64,000 nt of DNA from the NCBI GenBank assembly GCA_009193035.1, contig SWDT01000065.1, forward strand, positions 237,111-301,110. The letters are read 5' to 3'. The position numbers and the translations under genes are program-made. Positions 47,856 through 60,365 of the stretch are shown here, piece by piece. The notes beneath the pieces were generated by a model. That model searched no databases. It was not told the DNA's origin and was given only the letters and a program-made list of their open reading frames with translations. The DNA is from Halicephalobus mephisto. Lineage: Eukaryota; Nematoda; Chromadorea; Rhabditida; Panagrolaimidae. How positions within the stretch are numbered: position 1 is the first letter of the stretch; every line of letters starts with the position of its first letter.

Positions 47856-48353
47856 TTAAAATTTATTAAAATTAAAATTTATGAAATTATTTTTATTTTT
47901 AGAATAATGAACATTAGGAAAGGTTCTTGGGAACAAAGAGAGTTGGCACATGGAATCCCAGTTTTGCGCGTGTCCAAGATAAGCGATGGCCTGGAAAGAC
48001 TGGCCGAAGGACGTTTTCCTAAAAGAAGAAGCCCTGATTTATTACCCTTCCAAATGTAATTTTTCATTTTTTCTGCCAAAAAACCGTTTTTTTTTTCGAA
48101 TACAAAAATTTAGAAAAAAATAATTTTATTTTAAAAAATTGAATTTTGAAATAAAAATGAATTTTAAACAATAATAAAGACAAGCAGGTTAGCAATATTG
48201 AGAGCATCTTGAGAGTCGTCAGGACAAAGCAAATCCCAACAGCCGATCGAGCAGGAACTGCGGTGGATCGAAATTCGGATCCCATTCCGCAGGACAGACA
48301 AATTTCTTTTGGACTTGGAAATTAAGACAACAGCATCCCTTGAACTCGAGCAT
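47856..48353 (-). CDS. Possible small cysteine-containing protein (tentative)
   Basis: Two GC-richer islands can be joined as exons 48226-48353 and 47856-48018, giving 96 residues with an ATG start and TAA stop; the total of 291 nt is in frame. Exon 1 reads MLEFKGCCCLNFQVQKKFVC and later DPNFDPPQFLLDRLLGFA; exon 2 reads FGQSFQAIAYLGHAQNWDSM and CQLSLFPRTFPN. The acceptor TTCTTTTAG is good, the donor GTCCTG is weak. Open frames also exist on the plus strand of both islands, so the strand is not certain. I do not recognise the protein. Confidence 0.2.
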
Positions 48354-48829
48354 TGAGAAAACTAGAATGCCGAGATTTTGTCAGTTTAGAAATTATCAAA
48401 ACTTTCTAAAATCTTTGAAAATTTCTGAAATTTTTTGAAATTTTATAAAAAAAATTCCAAATTCTGATGGATTTTAAAAATTATTTAAATTAAGAATTTT
48501 AAAAATTATTTAAATTAAGAATTTAAAATTTTTTAAATTTAAAATTTCAAAATTATTTAAATTTTAAATTTTAAAATTATTTAAATTAAGAATTTAAAAA
48601 ATTTTTAAATGAAGAATTTTAAAAATTTTACAGAATCTTTATAATCTATTAAAATTCCGAAATCTTTAAAAATTTTTAAATTTAATAAAAATTCTAAAAA
48701 TTTCCAGAATCTCATAAAAGCTTCTGAAGGCTTCTAGAATTCATTATGAACTTATAGCTAAAATTAAGTATTTAATTTTTAAAAATGTTTCTCAAGCTAA
48801 TTTTATAAAAATATTATTAATTTTTATAA

Positions 48830-49170
48830 AAATTTCATATATTATAAAAAAACTGAAAATAGGGATTATTATGAAATTGTTCAATAATAATAATAATAAT
48901 CTTATAAAAATTACAGTAACCTGGAAATTAATTTGATTCGAAAGTTATTTTTTAATCGTTATTATAAAATTAGAGTTCTCCGAAAACGGACTTGATTATT
49001 TGTATATTATAAAAAAACTGAAAATAGGGATTGTTATGATATTGTTCAAAAATAACAACAATAACCTTATAAGAATTACAGTAATTTGGAAATTAATTTG
49101 ATTCGAAAGTTATTTTTTAATCGTTATTATAAAATTAGAGTTCTCCGAAAACGGACTTCATTATTCGTTA
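48830..49170. repeat. ~160-bp direct duplication
   Basis: Two copies share AAAACTGAAAATAGGGATT and AGAGTTCTCCGAAAACGGAC. Confidence 0.8.
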
Positions 49171-49199
49171 TAAAAATTACTTTATCAATTATGTGAAAC

Positions 49200-49502
49200 T
49201 CAGAAAAGTCGAAAAAGAACCTTCATTTTTGAGTTTTGACAAATCGCTCTGTTAATGAACGTTTGAAGATTAAAATCGCCGCTTTTTTTGAAACTTTTAG
49301 AAAAAACTGTTTTTTTAGTAATTTTTTGATTTTTAACTGTAAAAAATAAAAAAAGTCGAAAAAGAACCTTCATTTTTGAGTTTTGACAAATCGCTCTGTT
49401 AATGAACGTTTGAAGATTAAAATCGCCGCTTTTTTTGAAACTTTTAGAAAAAACTGTTTTTTTAGTAATTTTTTGATTTTTAACTGTAAAAAATAAAAAA
49501 CT
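49200..49502. repeat. ~146-bp near-identical direct duplication
   Basis: CGAAAAAGAACCTTCATTTT through GATTTTTAACTGTAAAAAAT is repeated with almost no change, indicating a recent event. It follows directly on the previous duplication. Confidence 0.85.
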
Positions 49503-50384
49503 AAAATTCCGTAATTATCAGATGAAAAATTTATTTAATAATTAAAAAATCAAAAATAATTAAAAATAAAATTTTTTAAATTTAAAAAAAATAAAATTTA
49601 AAAATTTAAAAAATTTGGAATTATGAAATGTAAAAATTTATTCAATAATTAAAAAATCAAAAATAATTAAAATTGAATTAAAAATTTTTCAAATTTTTTA
49701 AATTTGTAAAAAAAATTAAATTAAAAAATTTTTAAATTTCTAAAAAAAATTAAAAACTTTAAAAATTAATAATTTTAAATCAGAGCAAATAAATAATAAT
49801 AAAGATTCACAAAAAACAAAATTATAAAATTACTGTATGATTTTGTTTTTTTTAGGATCGAAATTCTTTTAAAAAATTTATTAACTTTTCAAAAGTAAAA
49901 ATTAATTCCAAAATTATTTCCTCTCCAAGACCCAAATTTTCATTAAAAATCACAAAATTCTTTGAAAACTTTTTTTTCAAAACTCAAATTATTTTTAAAA
50001 ACATTAAATTTCCCAAAAATGTTTTTAAAAACATTAAATTTCTCAAAATTATTTTAAAAATATTAAATTTTTCAAAAATATTTTTAAAATATCAAATTTT
50101 TCAAAATTATTTAAAAAACATTAAATTTCTCAAAAATGTTTTTAAAATTACTTTCGTTCCAGGATCCAAATTTCCGTCAAAACTTAATTCTCCAGAAACA
50201 TTTTAAAAATTATTTTCTTTCAAAAACTCAAATTCCTATTAAATTATACAAAAAATCAACTTCAAAACAATTTTCTTTCCAAAACTCAACTTCTCATCAA
50301 AAATCATTCTTTTCAGGACCTATCTTTCGATTAAAACTAATTTCATCTAATACAGTCCAATTCTAAACTTCCAAAAACTCTTGG

Positions 50385-50560
50385 TGGTCTCTACAGTCTT
50401 AAATTCTTTCTTCTCGCCGCCATCGTCAATCTTCCCAATATCCTATTTTCCAAGTTCCTTGATTCGGCGCCAAAAACTGTCACCAATCCCCTCCTTCAAG
50501 CAGCTGTCTCCGACAAAAAGGACATTCATCTTCAATGCATCAAACTTGGCTCATTTTCGC
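50385..50560. other. Coding-like island, strand uncertain
   Basis: The block is GC-richer than its neighbours. On the plus strand one frame is open for about 70 codons (KFFLLAAIVNLPNILFSKFL, then DIHLQCIKLGSFSR). On the minus strand a frame gives ECPFCRRQLLEGGD, which looks like the end of a RING finger. Neither has clear exon borders. Confidence 0.25.
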
Positions 50561-50761
50561 GCATTGTTCAAAAACAAAAAAAATGACTTTATAAAAATAC
50601 TCAAAAAGAACCTGAAAACTTCCAATACAAAAAAGCTCATTAAAATAAAAAGAAAATACTTAAAAAATACGGTATCTTTGACATCCAGCCATACAGCATT
50701 CAAGTCAAAGATGGCTCCTTTGGAAAACGACAATCATAAATCTGTCTCCATCAAGATTTGC

Positions 50762-52826
50762 TTATTCCTTCAATGGCTGTAGTTCTTTATCTCCATTCTC
50801 GAGATCCCCAGCTGCCATTTTTGTAGTCTCCGATACTTCATAATTTTTTTCCGCTTCCATTCTTCTGTACTTCGGATGGAAAAATATCACCAGAACAATA
50901 CATAACACCAGAGCAACGACAGTAATCGCAATGCTAGATATTGTAAAATCATTGACAGCAATATCTTCAACATTCTCTCCAGGAGGTCTACAAACTTGAT
51001 TGTCCATATATTCATCTGGCAAAGGTCTAGCAAATTTCGTCATTAAAGCAACAAAAATCACACTTTGAACCTAAAAAATCACAAAATAAACAATTTTTTA
51101 CATTAAAACAACAACTTACTTGTCCACTTAACACAATTAATCCAGTTGAAGTCGTTTCACTGACCGGAAAAGCCACTTCAGCAGACAATTCCAATCCAAC
51201 AGGGTATGCAGCCAATCCCATAACTCCAAAAATAAAGCATAAACCAAGAATAAACGGTCCAAGATTAGGTCTCAAAGCTAATTGAAGGAATATAACGCCA
51301 AAGAAACAAGCAACTCCCATTGCAACTTTCAACGTTTCTTGGAATAATTTCGTTCTATCCACAAATATTCCTGCTCCTGTAGCTCCAGCAACACCACCTA
51401 AGATCATCAAAACGGCACAAATTCCACTGAATGTATTACTGTAACCAGCAGGACATAGAAGTTGTTGCATAATCGTATATAGACAATTAAAAAGTCCAAT
51501 ACCTCCACCCATCACAAAAAGCAAAATCAAGTATTCCTTATTTGTGAACGAAGATTTAACACCTGAAAATTTCCACATTATAAAGAACAAAAACATTCTA
51601 AAACCATCCTAACGCAAATTTTCCAAAAACTAACGCAGCTAAAAGTATTATTTCCAGTGATAACCATTTCATAATCAGTTATATATAAAAAATCAAAGAT
51701 AAACGCCTGTAAAATTATTTCAATGCAATTTTTCCCAAATTTTTTTAAACAAAAACACCTTAAAATTCTGATTCTACATAATGATAATCTCATAATCAAT
51801 GTTTCATATCTATAGTACTTTGCTTAAATACATCTAGATTCAAGTTACACAAGGTACAAAATCTCTCAACTTCTACAATTAATAACTATATATGAAACCT
51901 CTAATAAATAACTAAAAAATCACAATTAACACCTAAATAATTTCCCAAACCCTTGTCATTTTAATTATTACAAAAAACATACCAGACAAAAAGTCCATTT
52001 GTTTTTTACTAGCTGAAATCGTAGGTGGATGTTTAGGTTCTGATCTAGTAATAGCCACAGATGCCAAAACACATGCAATAATCGACGGAATAGCTGTTAA
52101 AAAATTAACTCTAATAACATGACTTGAATCAGATACAATTTGTGGAGAAATCAAATTAGCTAATAAAACACCAAGTGGATTTGACATTATTCCAATTGTA
52201 GTTGCAAAAGCTCTTTGATTATCCGGAAACCAAGCAGCAGCAACTTTCGTTGGAAGGAACATAATAAACGGATAAGCAATTGCGGCTATAGCTTGACCAG
52301 TTATTCCAACAGGAAATCGGAATTCAGGAGGTAAAAAAGTTGAACCAAGACGAATTAATCCACCGACACCATTTGTCCATGCTGCAATCAAAATTGCCCA
52401 TTTAAGACCTAGCGTTCTTCCTGCCCACATTGCAACAACTCCAACAGGGATCGTACAAAGCATGTATATCATCGAGAACCAATTTGTTGCATTAGTTTTG
52501 AAATAAAATGCATCAACATAGTTAGCAATTGGTGCAAATGCGATCCATGACATTGTATTCGAATTGTTCAACAGAGCAACAATAAGAAGAACAATCCATC
52601 TTTTCGGATAAACTCTGGAAAATATTATTTAAAAGAATTTAGCTTATTTTACTTACTTTAACACAATTCTTGGTTGAGCTGGATCTTCTTCTTCCATTGT
52701 TCCGAGAGCTTTTTTCGCTTCGGTGGCATCGAGTTCCTTGGCCGCTGCATCACTTGTATTCAACAAAGTTTCGCTTTCTTGACCATCGATCTCAGGTTTG
52801 GGGGATTTGGATTCAGATTCTGTCAT
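50762..52826 (-). CDS. MFS transporter, SLC49 family (SLC49A3/MFSD7-like)
   Basis: Four exons (52657-52826, 51983-52614, 51120-51562, 50762-51070) encode 517 residues. An acidic cytoplasmic N-terminus of about 57 residues precedes about 12 membrane helices. Diagnostic stretches are YPKRWIVLLIVALLNNSNTM, FAPIANYVDAFYF, SNPLGVLLANLISP, GIFVDRTKLFQETLKVAM and FFHPKYRRMEAE. The VDRTK and F-H-YRR-AE motifs match SLC49A3 better than FLVCR1/2. SLC49 proteins move choline, haem or related small molecules across membranes; the substrate of this branch is poorly defined. The tail after helix 12 is acidic. A TTATTTTTTAG about 34 nt before the ATG may be a trans-splice acceptor. Confidence 0.85.
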
Positions 52827-54641
52827 TTTCCAAAGTTTGAGCCTTGTTGGAAGGAGAAACTAAAAAATAAATCACAATTAACATCTTGTAAATCCATATA
52901 TCAACAATACACGAAATCACTATTATTCAAAAAACCCTATGAAAAACATTTAAGGGGGATTCATATATTAGGAATCCCATGTGTCGAGAACACGTGAATG
53001 ATAAGGAACTTATACAATTGGAATTCTATAAGCAGCACATGAGTAGTAGGAAATTCACATACTGAGAATTTCATATATCGGAAACACACAAATAGTAGGG
53101 AGAATATATTAGGGACCTTAAATACCGAAAACACGTAAATAACAAGGAATTCATATATCAAAAGTCACACCAAGAACACGTTGAAAATAAAAAATCCACA
53201 TATTAAGAAATGCATATCTCAAAAATAAACAAATATCAGAGAATCAACGTGTATTAAAAGTTCCAGAAGTCAGAACGTAAAAATTAAGAATTTTACACAT
53301 AAAAACCATGTGTAGGAAAGTCGATAGTAAATTCATATATCAAAAGTCATAAAAAATACATTAATAAAAGTGTATTTAGATGTAGGAAATCTTGTATATC
53401 AAAAACACGGAAATAACGAATTTTGTACACAATAATGTCGGGTCAAAAACGTAAAAGTTAGAGATTTTATATATTGAAGTCAACATTACAAAATTTCTAA
53501 ATCAGATTCGATAAATCGAGACCGTTTAAAAAACGTAAAATCCATATTTCTCGAAGAACCAAGACCTAAAAAAAGACTTGTCTGAGTTTTAATACGGATG
53601 GAAAAGATAAAAAAAGTGACAACTCGCGGGACTTGGGTCAATGAAGACATGAGGTCGTGCCGAATGGCCCGGAAAATTAGTCGAAAATCAATCGTAGTTT
53701 TTTTTGGAACGTCTTCATGGTTGATGTAATAAAACTACAAAGAAATAAAAAAATTTCGATTTTTAGGCATGACTCAGAAGAAAAATAAAGAGGCACGTCA
53801 ACTGTGAAATCAAAATCCTTGGGTTTGCCAAAAAAGACGGAAATTTTCTAAGCAGTCAGATATTGACACAGATGCCACAGCTAAAAAAGAGTTTCATCCT
53901 GGGAACTGACAATGGGAAAACGATAAATTGAGGGAGGATCGGATGTCGGACGAGAATTACATTTCGAAATCGAGAGCAGATACAATGCCGCGCAAACCCG
54001 GAAAAACAAAAAATGACCGTCAATATTCGTTTCGTGAGTAGGAAGCATGGCTAACCTCAGACCGGCATATGTGCAACCAGGCAACTATTTACCATTTGTG
54101 CCTTTATGACTGTAGTGCAAAGTGTCGCTTTGTCCATTATTTGTCCAAATCTATCACTTTTACAGGTTTGTATTCCCTTCCGAGGCATTGACATAGAAAA
54201 CTTTGGTTGTGAGTGGAAAAGCTGATTTTTTACGAGCGATCATAGTTTATAGTCGATAACTTTGCCATTTTTATTTTTTTCAATATAATCATAAGGTGCA
54301 CACGTTGGTTTGTCCAATACTTTCCCAAGGTTATCGTTTTTTAGAAGATGAAAGATATTAATGGGGAAAACAGTTGTTGTGTTGGAAAGACTGACTAATC
54401 AGAGACAGATTTAGTTTATAATTTAATTTTTTGCCAGTTGTGCACTTTTTGTCTAAATGAACTTGATAGTTTGTCCAACATGTGTCCAAATTTATCATTT
54501 TTCTTACAGATCTAAGTATTGACGTCGGTACCGATAATAACATCGAAGAACTGCAGTCGCAGATCCGTTTTCTTTGATCTTTGCCTTATCATACGTGATT
54601 CTGCATTGTCATTTCTTCATTCGGCAAGGACATTCAAGACA
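52827..54641. promoter_or_regulatory. Divergent intergenic region SLC49 / EndoU
   Basis: Positions 52955-53450 hold degenerate units of about 65 bp (GGAATTCATATATCA ... AAACACGTAAATA). From 53580 to 54120 the sequence is less AT-rich but has no gene I can support. It must contain the promoters of both flanking genes. Confidence 0.45.
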
Positions 54642-57217
54642 ATGTCCGCTTTCGAGTACTTCAGACTGGAAGAGGAGAACTGGGACGATAAGGAATGGGA
54701 GGATCTTGCTTCCAAAGGTCTGATTTGTATAAAACTCTTTTATTCGATTTAAAATTTATTGTTTTAGAAGACAATTGGCTCCAAGCCGATAGAAGATCGA
54801 AGACAATGAAGTTTTTGGTGCTTTTAGGACTGTTTTTTGGAATTCTGTTTGCTTTTGGAAAAGGTAAGTCAAACTTTTTTTCATATATAAATTTCAACTT
54901 TCATATATAAATTTTAACTTTCATATATAGATTTTAGTTTTCCTATGTGTAAACTCTGTTTTTCATATATGAATTTCACTTTTATATATGAATTTATACT
55001 TTTATACGTCAATTTTATTCGAAATATATTTTTCAGGATTTATCATTATCAAGAGTTTGGGGAAAGATGAGGCTAGCGTTGCAAATTCGGGACTGTACAC
55101 TGATGCTGACGTCACTAACGTTCTGAATCAGATGGCCAGTTCCGACGCCAATGGAGCCGCTGCTGGAGACATCGCCTTGGACTACCAAAACATGGCCAGT
55201 CACTATCACTTCTCCCACGACAATGCTCCTAAGCCGTGAGTTCTTTGATTTTTAAATCACTGTTATTAAAAATTAAAAATCAGCATATTACGAAATTGCT
55301 TCAATATGCTAATTTTTGAGTTTTTAGAAATCTGTAGTCTACATGGTAATTTTATTTCTTAGATGAATTTCAAAATTTTAGGATTTCGTAATCGACTTTT
55401 AAAACTATATTATTCTTAAATAGATTTTGAACTTTTTATTTACCCTTGAGATCAGTAGTTATATGTGAAATTTTATCAATAACTTCGAAAAATCAAAAGT
55501 ATCATCTTACTGAAAATGGTTTTTTATATGGAAAATTAACTTTTTAGGCTATTCACGTCTGTGAGCAGTACCCTGACCTCCAAACCGACCTTCACTTCCT
55601 TGGCCTCCTTGTTGTCTCTTTACACTACTCCGGATTCTGGCGCCGACGAAACTCTGTCTGAAGCCAAGCAAAAGGCCATTGATGCTTTTTTGACCACGAT
55701 TTCCACCACCAGAGTCTACCAACTGGCTGGTAGTTTCCTTGTCCAGAATGGGCTCATCACAGGTACCCTCAAGAATTTCTTACTTGGACTCTGGTTCGTT
55801 CCGTTTGCGAGGGTAGGTACTATAAAAGGATCCAGTGGATTCAAGTACGCCTTCGCCGGGGAGACCTATAATGGAAACGTCACTGGATTCAACAATTGGT
55901 TCCAATTTTACACTATGGAACAAGCCGGAAACATCAACTACCATGGGTGGTTCCAGAAACAAGAGAACGTCCAGATCAGTCTCCAGTTTGCTTGGAACGG
56001 TAACGAGGCTTTGTTGAGAAACTTCCTCGTCGGAACCAGTCCTGAATTCGATCTGATGGCCTATACTCTGTGTGCACTGGCAGGAAGTGGCACTGGAAAC
56101 ACTAAAACTTGTAGTTTCACCTTGCAAGGATACCCAGTCACTTTGACGGTCCAAACGATTACTGTAAGCGGAAATACTTATGTAAGTTTATTTTTTATTT
56201 TAGTTGAAATTTTAAAAGTTTCATGTTTTTGGAGATTTTTAGAGTTTCATAAAGATCTTCAAATTCATTTAAAATTGGAAATTCGGGAATTTTACTTTTT
56301 AATTTTTTGAATATATGGATTTGATTTTTATTTTTATTGTTAATTTTTAGATTTCTACCGCAATGCCTTCAATCGGCAGTGGAGGAAGTCCTGTGACGAC
56401 AGTTAAACCTACTTCTCCTACGGATACCGGCCTTCAAGCCCTTGTTGACAAAATGTGGTCCATCGATGAAGACAAAGCTCAACCAGGAGACATTGTTCTG
56501 AATTGGGGTAATCCTGTCAGTGGATCTTCAGACACAACAAATACTCCTTTGTTTACTTCGGTAAATGAAAGTCTTTTTGAACGTCCTGTGTATGCTAAAT
56601 TGATCGATATTTACAACAATAACTTGTTTCATCCTCAAGTGTGTACTGCTGAACCCTCGATGGACGGAACCAGAAGGACCCAATTGGACGAGTACATGAG
56701 ACTGTTGACGAATACTAGTGTCTTCCAGGCGGCTTATGCGTATCTGGTTGACCAAGGAGTGGCTTCTAGTGATTTTGAGACTTTCTACAACCGGGTATTT
56801 AACCTATGGTACGGTACTTATTCTAGATGTTCAGGTACTATGGGGTCTTCTGGATGGGAACATGTGTATTCAGGCGAATGGAAAGGTCATGAAATAGATG
56901 GACAACATAATTGGGTACGGTATTATTTGCTTGAAAAAGCAGGAGATATCAATTATCATGGATATTATTCTCATGAAAATGATCTCATTGGAACTTTCCA
57001 ATATGAATGGAATGGTTATATAAAACCAACGGGAGGATTTTTCATTTCTACAAGTCCGTCGTTTGATTTGTCTATTTTTACAACTTGTGTATTGACTCAT
57101 CAAGGTAGTAATGCTTGTAGGTTTACTGTAGATGGCAACAGTATCGCAGTAACGAGTTATCATCAGAGTTGTGATGCTGGAACTTGCTTATCAACTTCAT
57201 ATCCATCGGACAAGTAA
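54642..57217 (+). CDS. Membrane-anchored tandem EndoU-family protein
   Basis: Five exons (54642-54717, 54768-54863, 55037-55235, 55548-56181, 56351-57217) encode 623 residues. An acidic, tryptophan-containing N-terminus of about 38 residues precedes one hydrophobic segment (MKFLVLLGLFFGILFAFGKG), consistent with a type II membrane protein; use of the internal ATG at 39 would instead give a signal peptide. Two XendoU domains follow. EndoU enzymes cut RNA at uridylates using two histidines and a lysine. Domain 2 keeps them: SGWEHVYSGE, GQHNWVRYYLLEKAGDINY and WNGYIKPTGG. In domain 1 the matching sites are SGFKYAFAGE, GFNNWFQFYTMEQAGNINY and WNGNEALLRN, so all three residues are lost. Both retain the TSPEFDL/TSPSFDL strand. 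The exon 1 donor is GTCTGA. AATAAA follows the stop by about 40 bp. Confidence 0.85.
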
Positions 57218-57327
57218 ACGGGTTGAATTATGCCTTGATTTTTATTCACTTTGGATCAAATAAAAATTAAAAAATACCCGTAGAAAATTATGCATAGATT
57301 TCAGATATGTAGGAAAATTTGATGGAT

Positions 57328-59233
57328 TTAAATGTCGTCGTCGATGATGACGAAGATGGAAAAACCGATTCCAATTACGAGGACAAAGGCGAAGAAGATT
57401 CCTAAGCCAATCAGAAATTCTAAAATTTTAATTATTTTTAATTATTTTTTGAATGGAATTGGGTTTTTAAAATACAAGTATTTAATTTTTCAAATTTCTC
57501 AAAACGAAAGTTTACTGTATAAATAATTCTAATTTTTTTAAGTTTTTTAATAATAAAATTTTTCAAAAATATAATATACTGTATAAGTTGGAGATTTCCA
57601 AATTTGTGGATTTTTAAAAAATAATTTTTTTCAAAATTAAATTATACTGTATAAATAGCAAATTTCTTAATTTTTAAAAAGTGAAAATTTTCCAAAACGA
57701 AAGTACATCATAAAAATTAAAAAATTTAAAATTTTTCTAGATTTTTTAATAATAAAATTTTTCAAAAATAAAGTATACTGTATGAATAGGAGATTTTCAA
57801 ATTTGTGAATTAAATTTTCTAAAGTAAGTTTCTTAAAATGTAAACAACGGATTACGAAACACGAGGTTTTTAAAATATAGATTTTCAATTTCTGAAAGTA
57901 AAAGTTACTCAAAATAAAAGTACTGTGCGAATTTAAAAAATTTTTTAATTTCTTAGAAATGAAAACAATGTTTTAATTAATTTTTAAAATTATTTTTAGA
58001 ATTCAAAAATTATCAAAACGAAAATATTTAATTTTTTAAATTATTTTTAAAATTCAAAAATTATCAAAATGAAAATATTTGATTTTTAAAATTAAAAATT
58101 ATCAAAATGAAAATGTTTAATTTTTTTATTTTTAAAATTCGAAAATTATCAAAACGAAAATATTTGATTTTTTAAATTATTTTTAAAATTCGAAAATTAT
58201 CAAAACGAAAATATTTGATTTTTTAAATTATTTTTAAAATTCGAAAATTCTCGAAACGAAAATATTTGATTTTTTAAATTATTTTTAAAATTCGAAAATT
58301 CTCGAAACGAAAATTTGTGACAAAAAACGCGCGATTTTTAAATTCGCATTTTGAAATTTTTCGAAATTTTCTCAAAACGAAAACGTAATTTTTAAATTGT
58401 TTTTTCTTGACAGTAAAATATTTATTTTTTAAACTTACTTTTATTCAATACCTCCGTGTGGCAGCAGATTAAAGACTTCATAACTCGTTTTTTTTAATGA
58501 AAAAAAAATCGAAAATCCTGCTGAAAATTGTTACAGTATCAAATATGGAAACTTTGGAAATAACAATTAATAATTGAATCAAAGTCATTAAAATGTCATA
58601 CTGTAGTCCTCGAAATTAAAAAATGCCTCTGGCAATCTGGATGAAAAAAATCGAAAATTAAAAAAAAGTAAATTTTTTAAATTGAGATATCTTTAAAAAA
58701 ATAAATGAAAATTTAAAAAATTAAAACTTTTTTAATTAAAAAATTATAAAAAAATAAATTTAAAAAAGATAATTTTAAAAAAAATTAAAACTTTTTTTAA
58801 TTAAAAAATTATAAAAAAATAAATTTAAAAAAGATAATTTTAAAAAAAATATTTAAAATAAAAAATTTAAAAAAGATAATTTTTAAGAAATATGAAAAAA
58901 TTAATTTTTTTTAATTATGAAAGTAAATTTTAAATAAAAAATTTTAATAAATTATGAAAAAAAAAATTTTTAAATAATTTAAAATAGGTTTTTAGATTTT
59001 TGACCATTATCAATTTTAAAAAAATAAGTCTAGGATTCGTTGTCGAATTATTCATAATAAGTAATCCGTTGCCATAGGCACGGAAGAAATGACGGCCTTG
59101 TGTCATTCTGCTGACCTGCTTGTCGTGCCTTTCCTGATGGGGATTCTGTGGAAAACTCAAGTACATGTTTGGCTTCTTCGGTTTAAAAATCGAAGAAAGG
59201 CCATCTGGACGACAGATGTCCCTGAGGCATTTT
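57328..59233 (-). CDS. Fragments of a possible single-pass membrane protein (tentative)
   Basis: The exon 57328-57419 has a clean acceptor (AAATTTTAG), encodes a hydrophobic segment (FLIGLGIFFAFVLVIGIGFS) and ends VIIDDDI plus stop; it is convergent with the EndoU gene, 110 bp away. The best upstream exon is about 59082-59233 (acceptor AAAAGCAG; KCLRDICRPDGLSSIFKPKK, then LSFPQNPHQERHDKQVSRM). A GTGCCT donor at 59081 would join the two in frame.  No start codon exon is identified. The terminal exon is more credible than the join. Confidence 0.35.
57940..58320. repeat. ~50-bp tandem repeat
   Basis: About seven units of AAAATATTTGATTTTTTAAA plus TTATTTTTAAAATTCGAAAA, followed at 58660-58930 by AAAATTATAAAAAAATAAAT duplications. 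Confidence 0.75.
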
Positions 59234-59349
59234 CTGCTTTTATTTTGTAAAATTAATTTTTTTGATAATTGGATTAAATTAACATAAAAATCAATTGAAA
59301 AAAATTGATTTAAAAAGAATTTCAAAATCAATGAAGATTGAAAAGAGAG

Positions 59350-59690
59350 CAAATGTCCCTGAAGAGTAACTATCCTCAGGGGTTTTCTATCCTAGGGTCG
59401 TTAAATTAATCTAATTACTAAAAAAATTTTTTTTAAATTTCTATCAAACAGAAGGAGAAAATGCCGTAAAGAGATAAATATTTTTGGGGAAGAATGACCC
59501 TAGGTATCAACTATCCTCAGGGGTTTTCTATCTTGGAGTCGTTAAATTAATCTAATTATTGAAAAAATTATAAAAACAAGAAATTTTATTAAATAGAAGG
59601 GGAAAATACCGTAGGGAGACAACTTTCCTGAAGGGAAGATGACCTTAAAGATCAACTATCGTTGGGGATTATTCGTTGTTAAAAAGCGAC
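59350..59690. repeat. ~150-bp repeat, about 2.3 copies
   Basis: Copies share ACTATCCTCAGGGGTTTTCT, GTCGTTAAATTAATCTAATT and GGAAGA(A)TGACC. Confidence 0.75.
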
Positions 59691-59819
59691 TATTACCATA
59701 GATCATCTGTCTCCAGGAATCGTTTGCTTTGTAATTGAAAAAGTTTACTCAATATCGTATCACCATGTTTCAACAGTAAATCACAACTTTCACCATTACA
59801 GTAATTGTTGAGAGGGAAA

Positions 59820-60365
59820 AATGGACTAGAAAGAGAGCAGCTGAAGCGATAATCTGAATATCAGAGACGCGGGATACTGTAGGCCATGAGTGAGGTTCTC
59901 AATTATCTTATATGAAAGCATATATTGTAAATTATATTCTTGTTGCTCTAATAAAGATTATTAAAATGCTTTTGTTATCTACTTCAACAGTTACTTTTCA
60001 ATCCATACAACCCTATCTATTGTTAGATTACCGTTGAAAAAAAAACTAAATTAAAGAGGACCTGTAGCGACAATCTGAACATCGGGGGCGTGGGATACTG
60101 TAGGATGTGAGTGAAATTCTCGATTGTCATGTGTGGGAGTTATATTATAATTTTTATCTGTTTCTTATTCTTCCGGTGAAGATTATCATTATATTTTTGT
60201 TTTCTACTTCAACAGTTACTTTTGAATCCACACAACCTTATTTATTGTTAGATTACTGTTGAAACAAAAAACTAAATTAAAGAGAACTTGTAGCGACAAT
60301 CTGAACATCAAGGGCGTGGGATACTGTAGGACGTGAATGAAGTTCACAATTGTCACTGTAGGAAA
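59820..60365 (+). repeat. Dispersed repeat family C, three copies
   Basis: Units at about 59830, 60060 and 60285 share GCGACAATCTGAACATC, GGGCGTGGGATACTGTAGGA and GTGAGTGAAATTC, spaced about 230 bp. Between them TCTACTTCAACAGTTACTTT is also repeated. Confidence 0.7.

Larger units (their letters stand above)
43924..50761. other. Gene-poor interval between bar-1 and the SLC49 gene
   Basis: It is dominated by A/T homopolymer-like sequence (44800-46050, 47080-47900, 48400-48800, 49500-50300) and tandem arrays. GC-richer islands at 46680-46870, 47905-48055, 48185-48370 and 50385-50560 are the only places that look transcribed. The first part contains the bar-1 promoter. Confidence 0.55.

Noticed and set aside
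54808..54863. Internal ATG of the EndoU gene as the only start
   Set aside because: It would give a tidy signal peptide, but the upstream exon joins in frame with an acidic N-terminus, so the longer form is preferred; both may be used.
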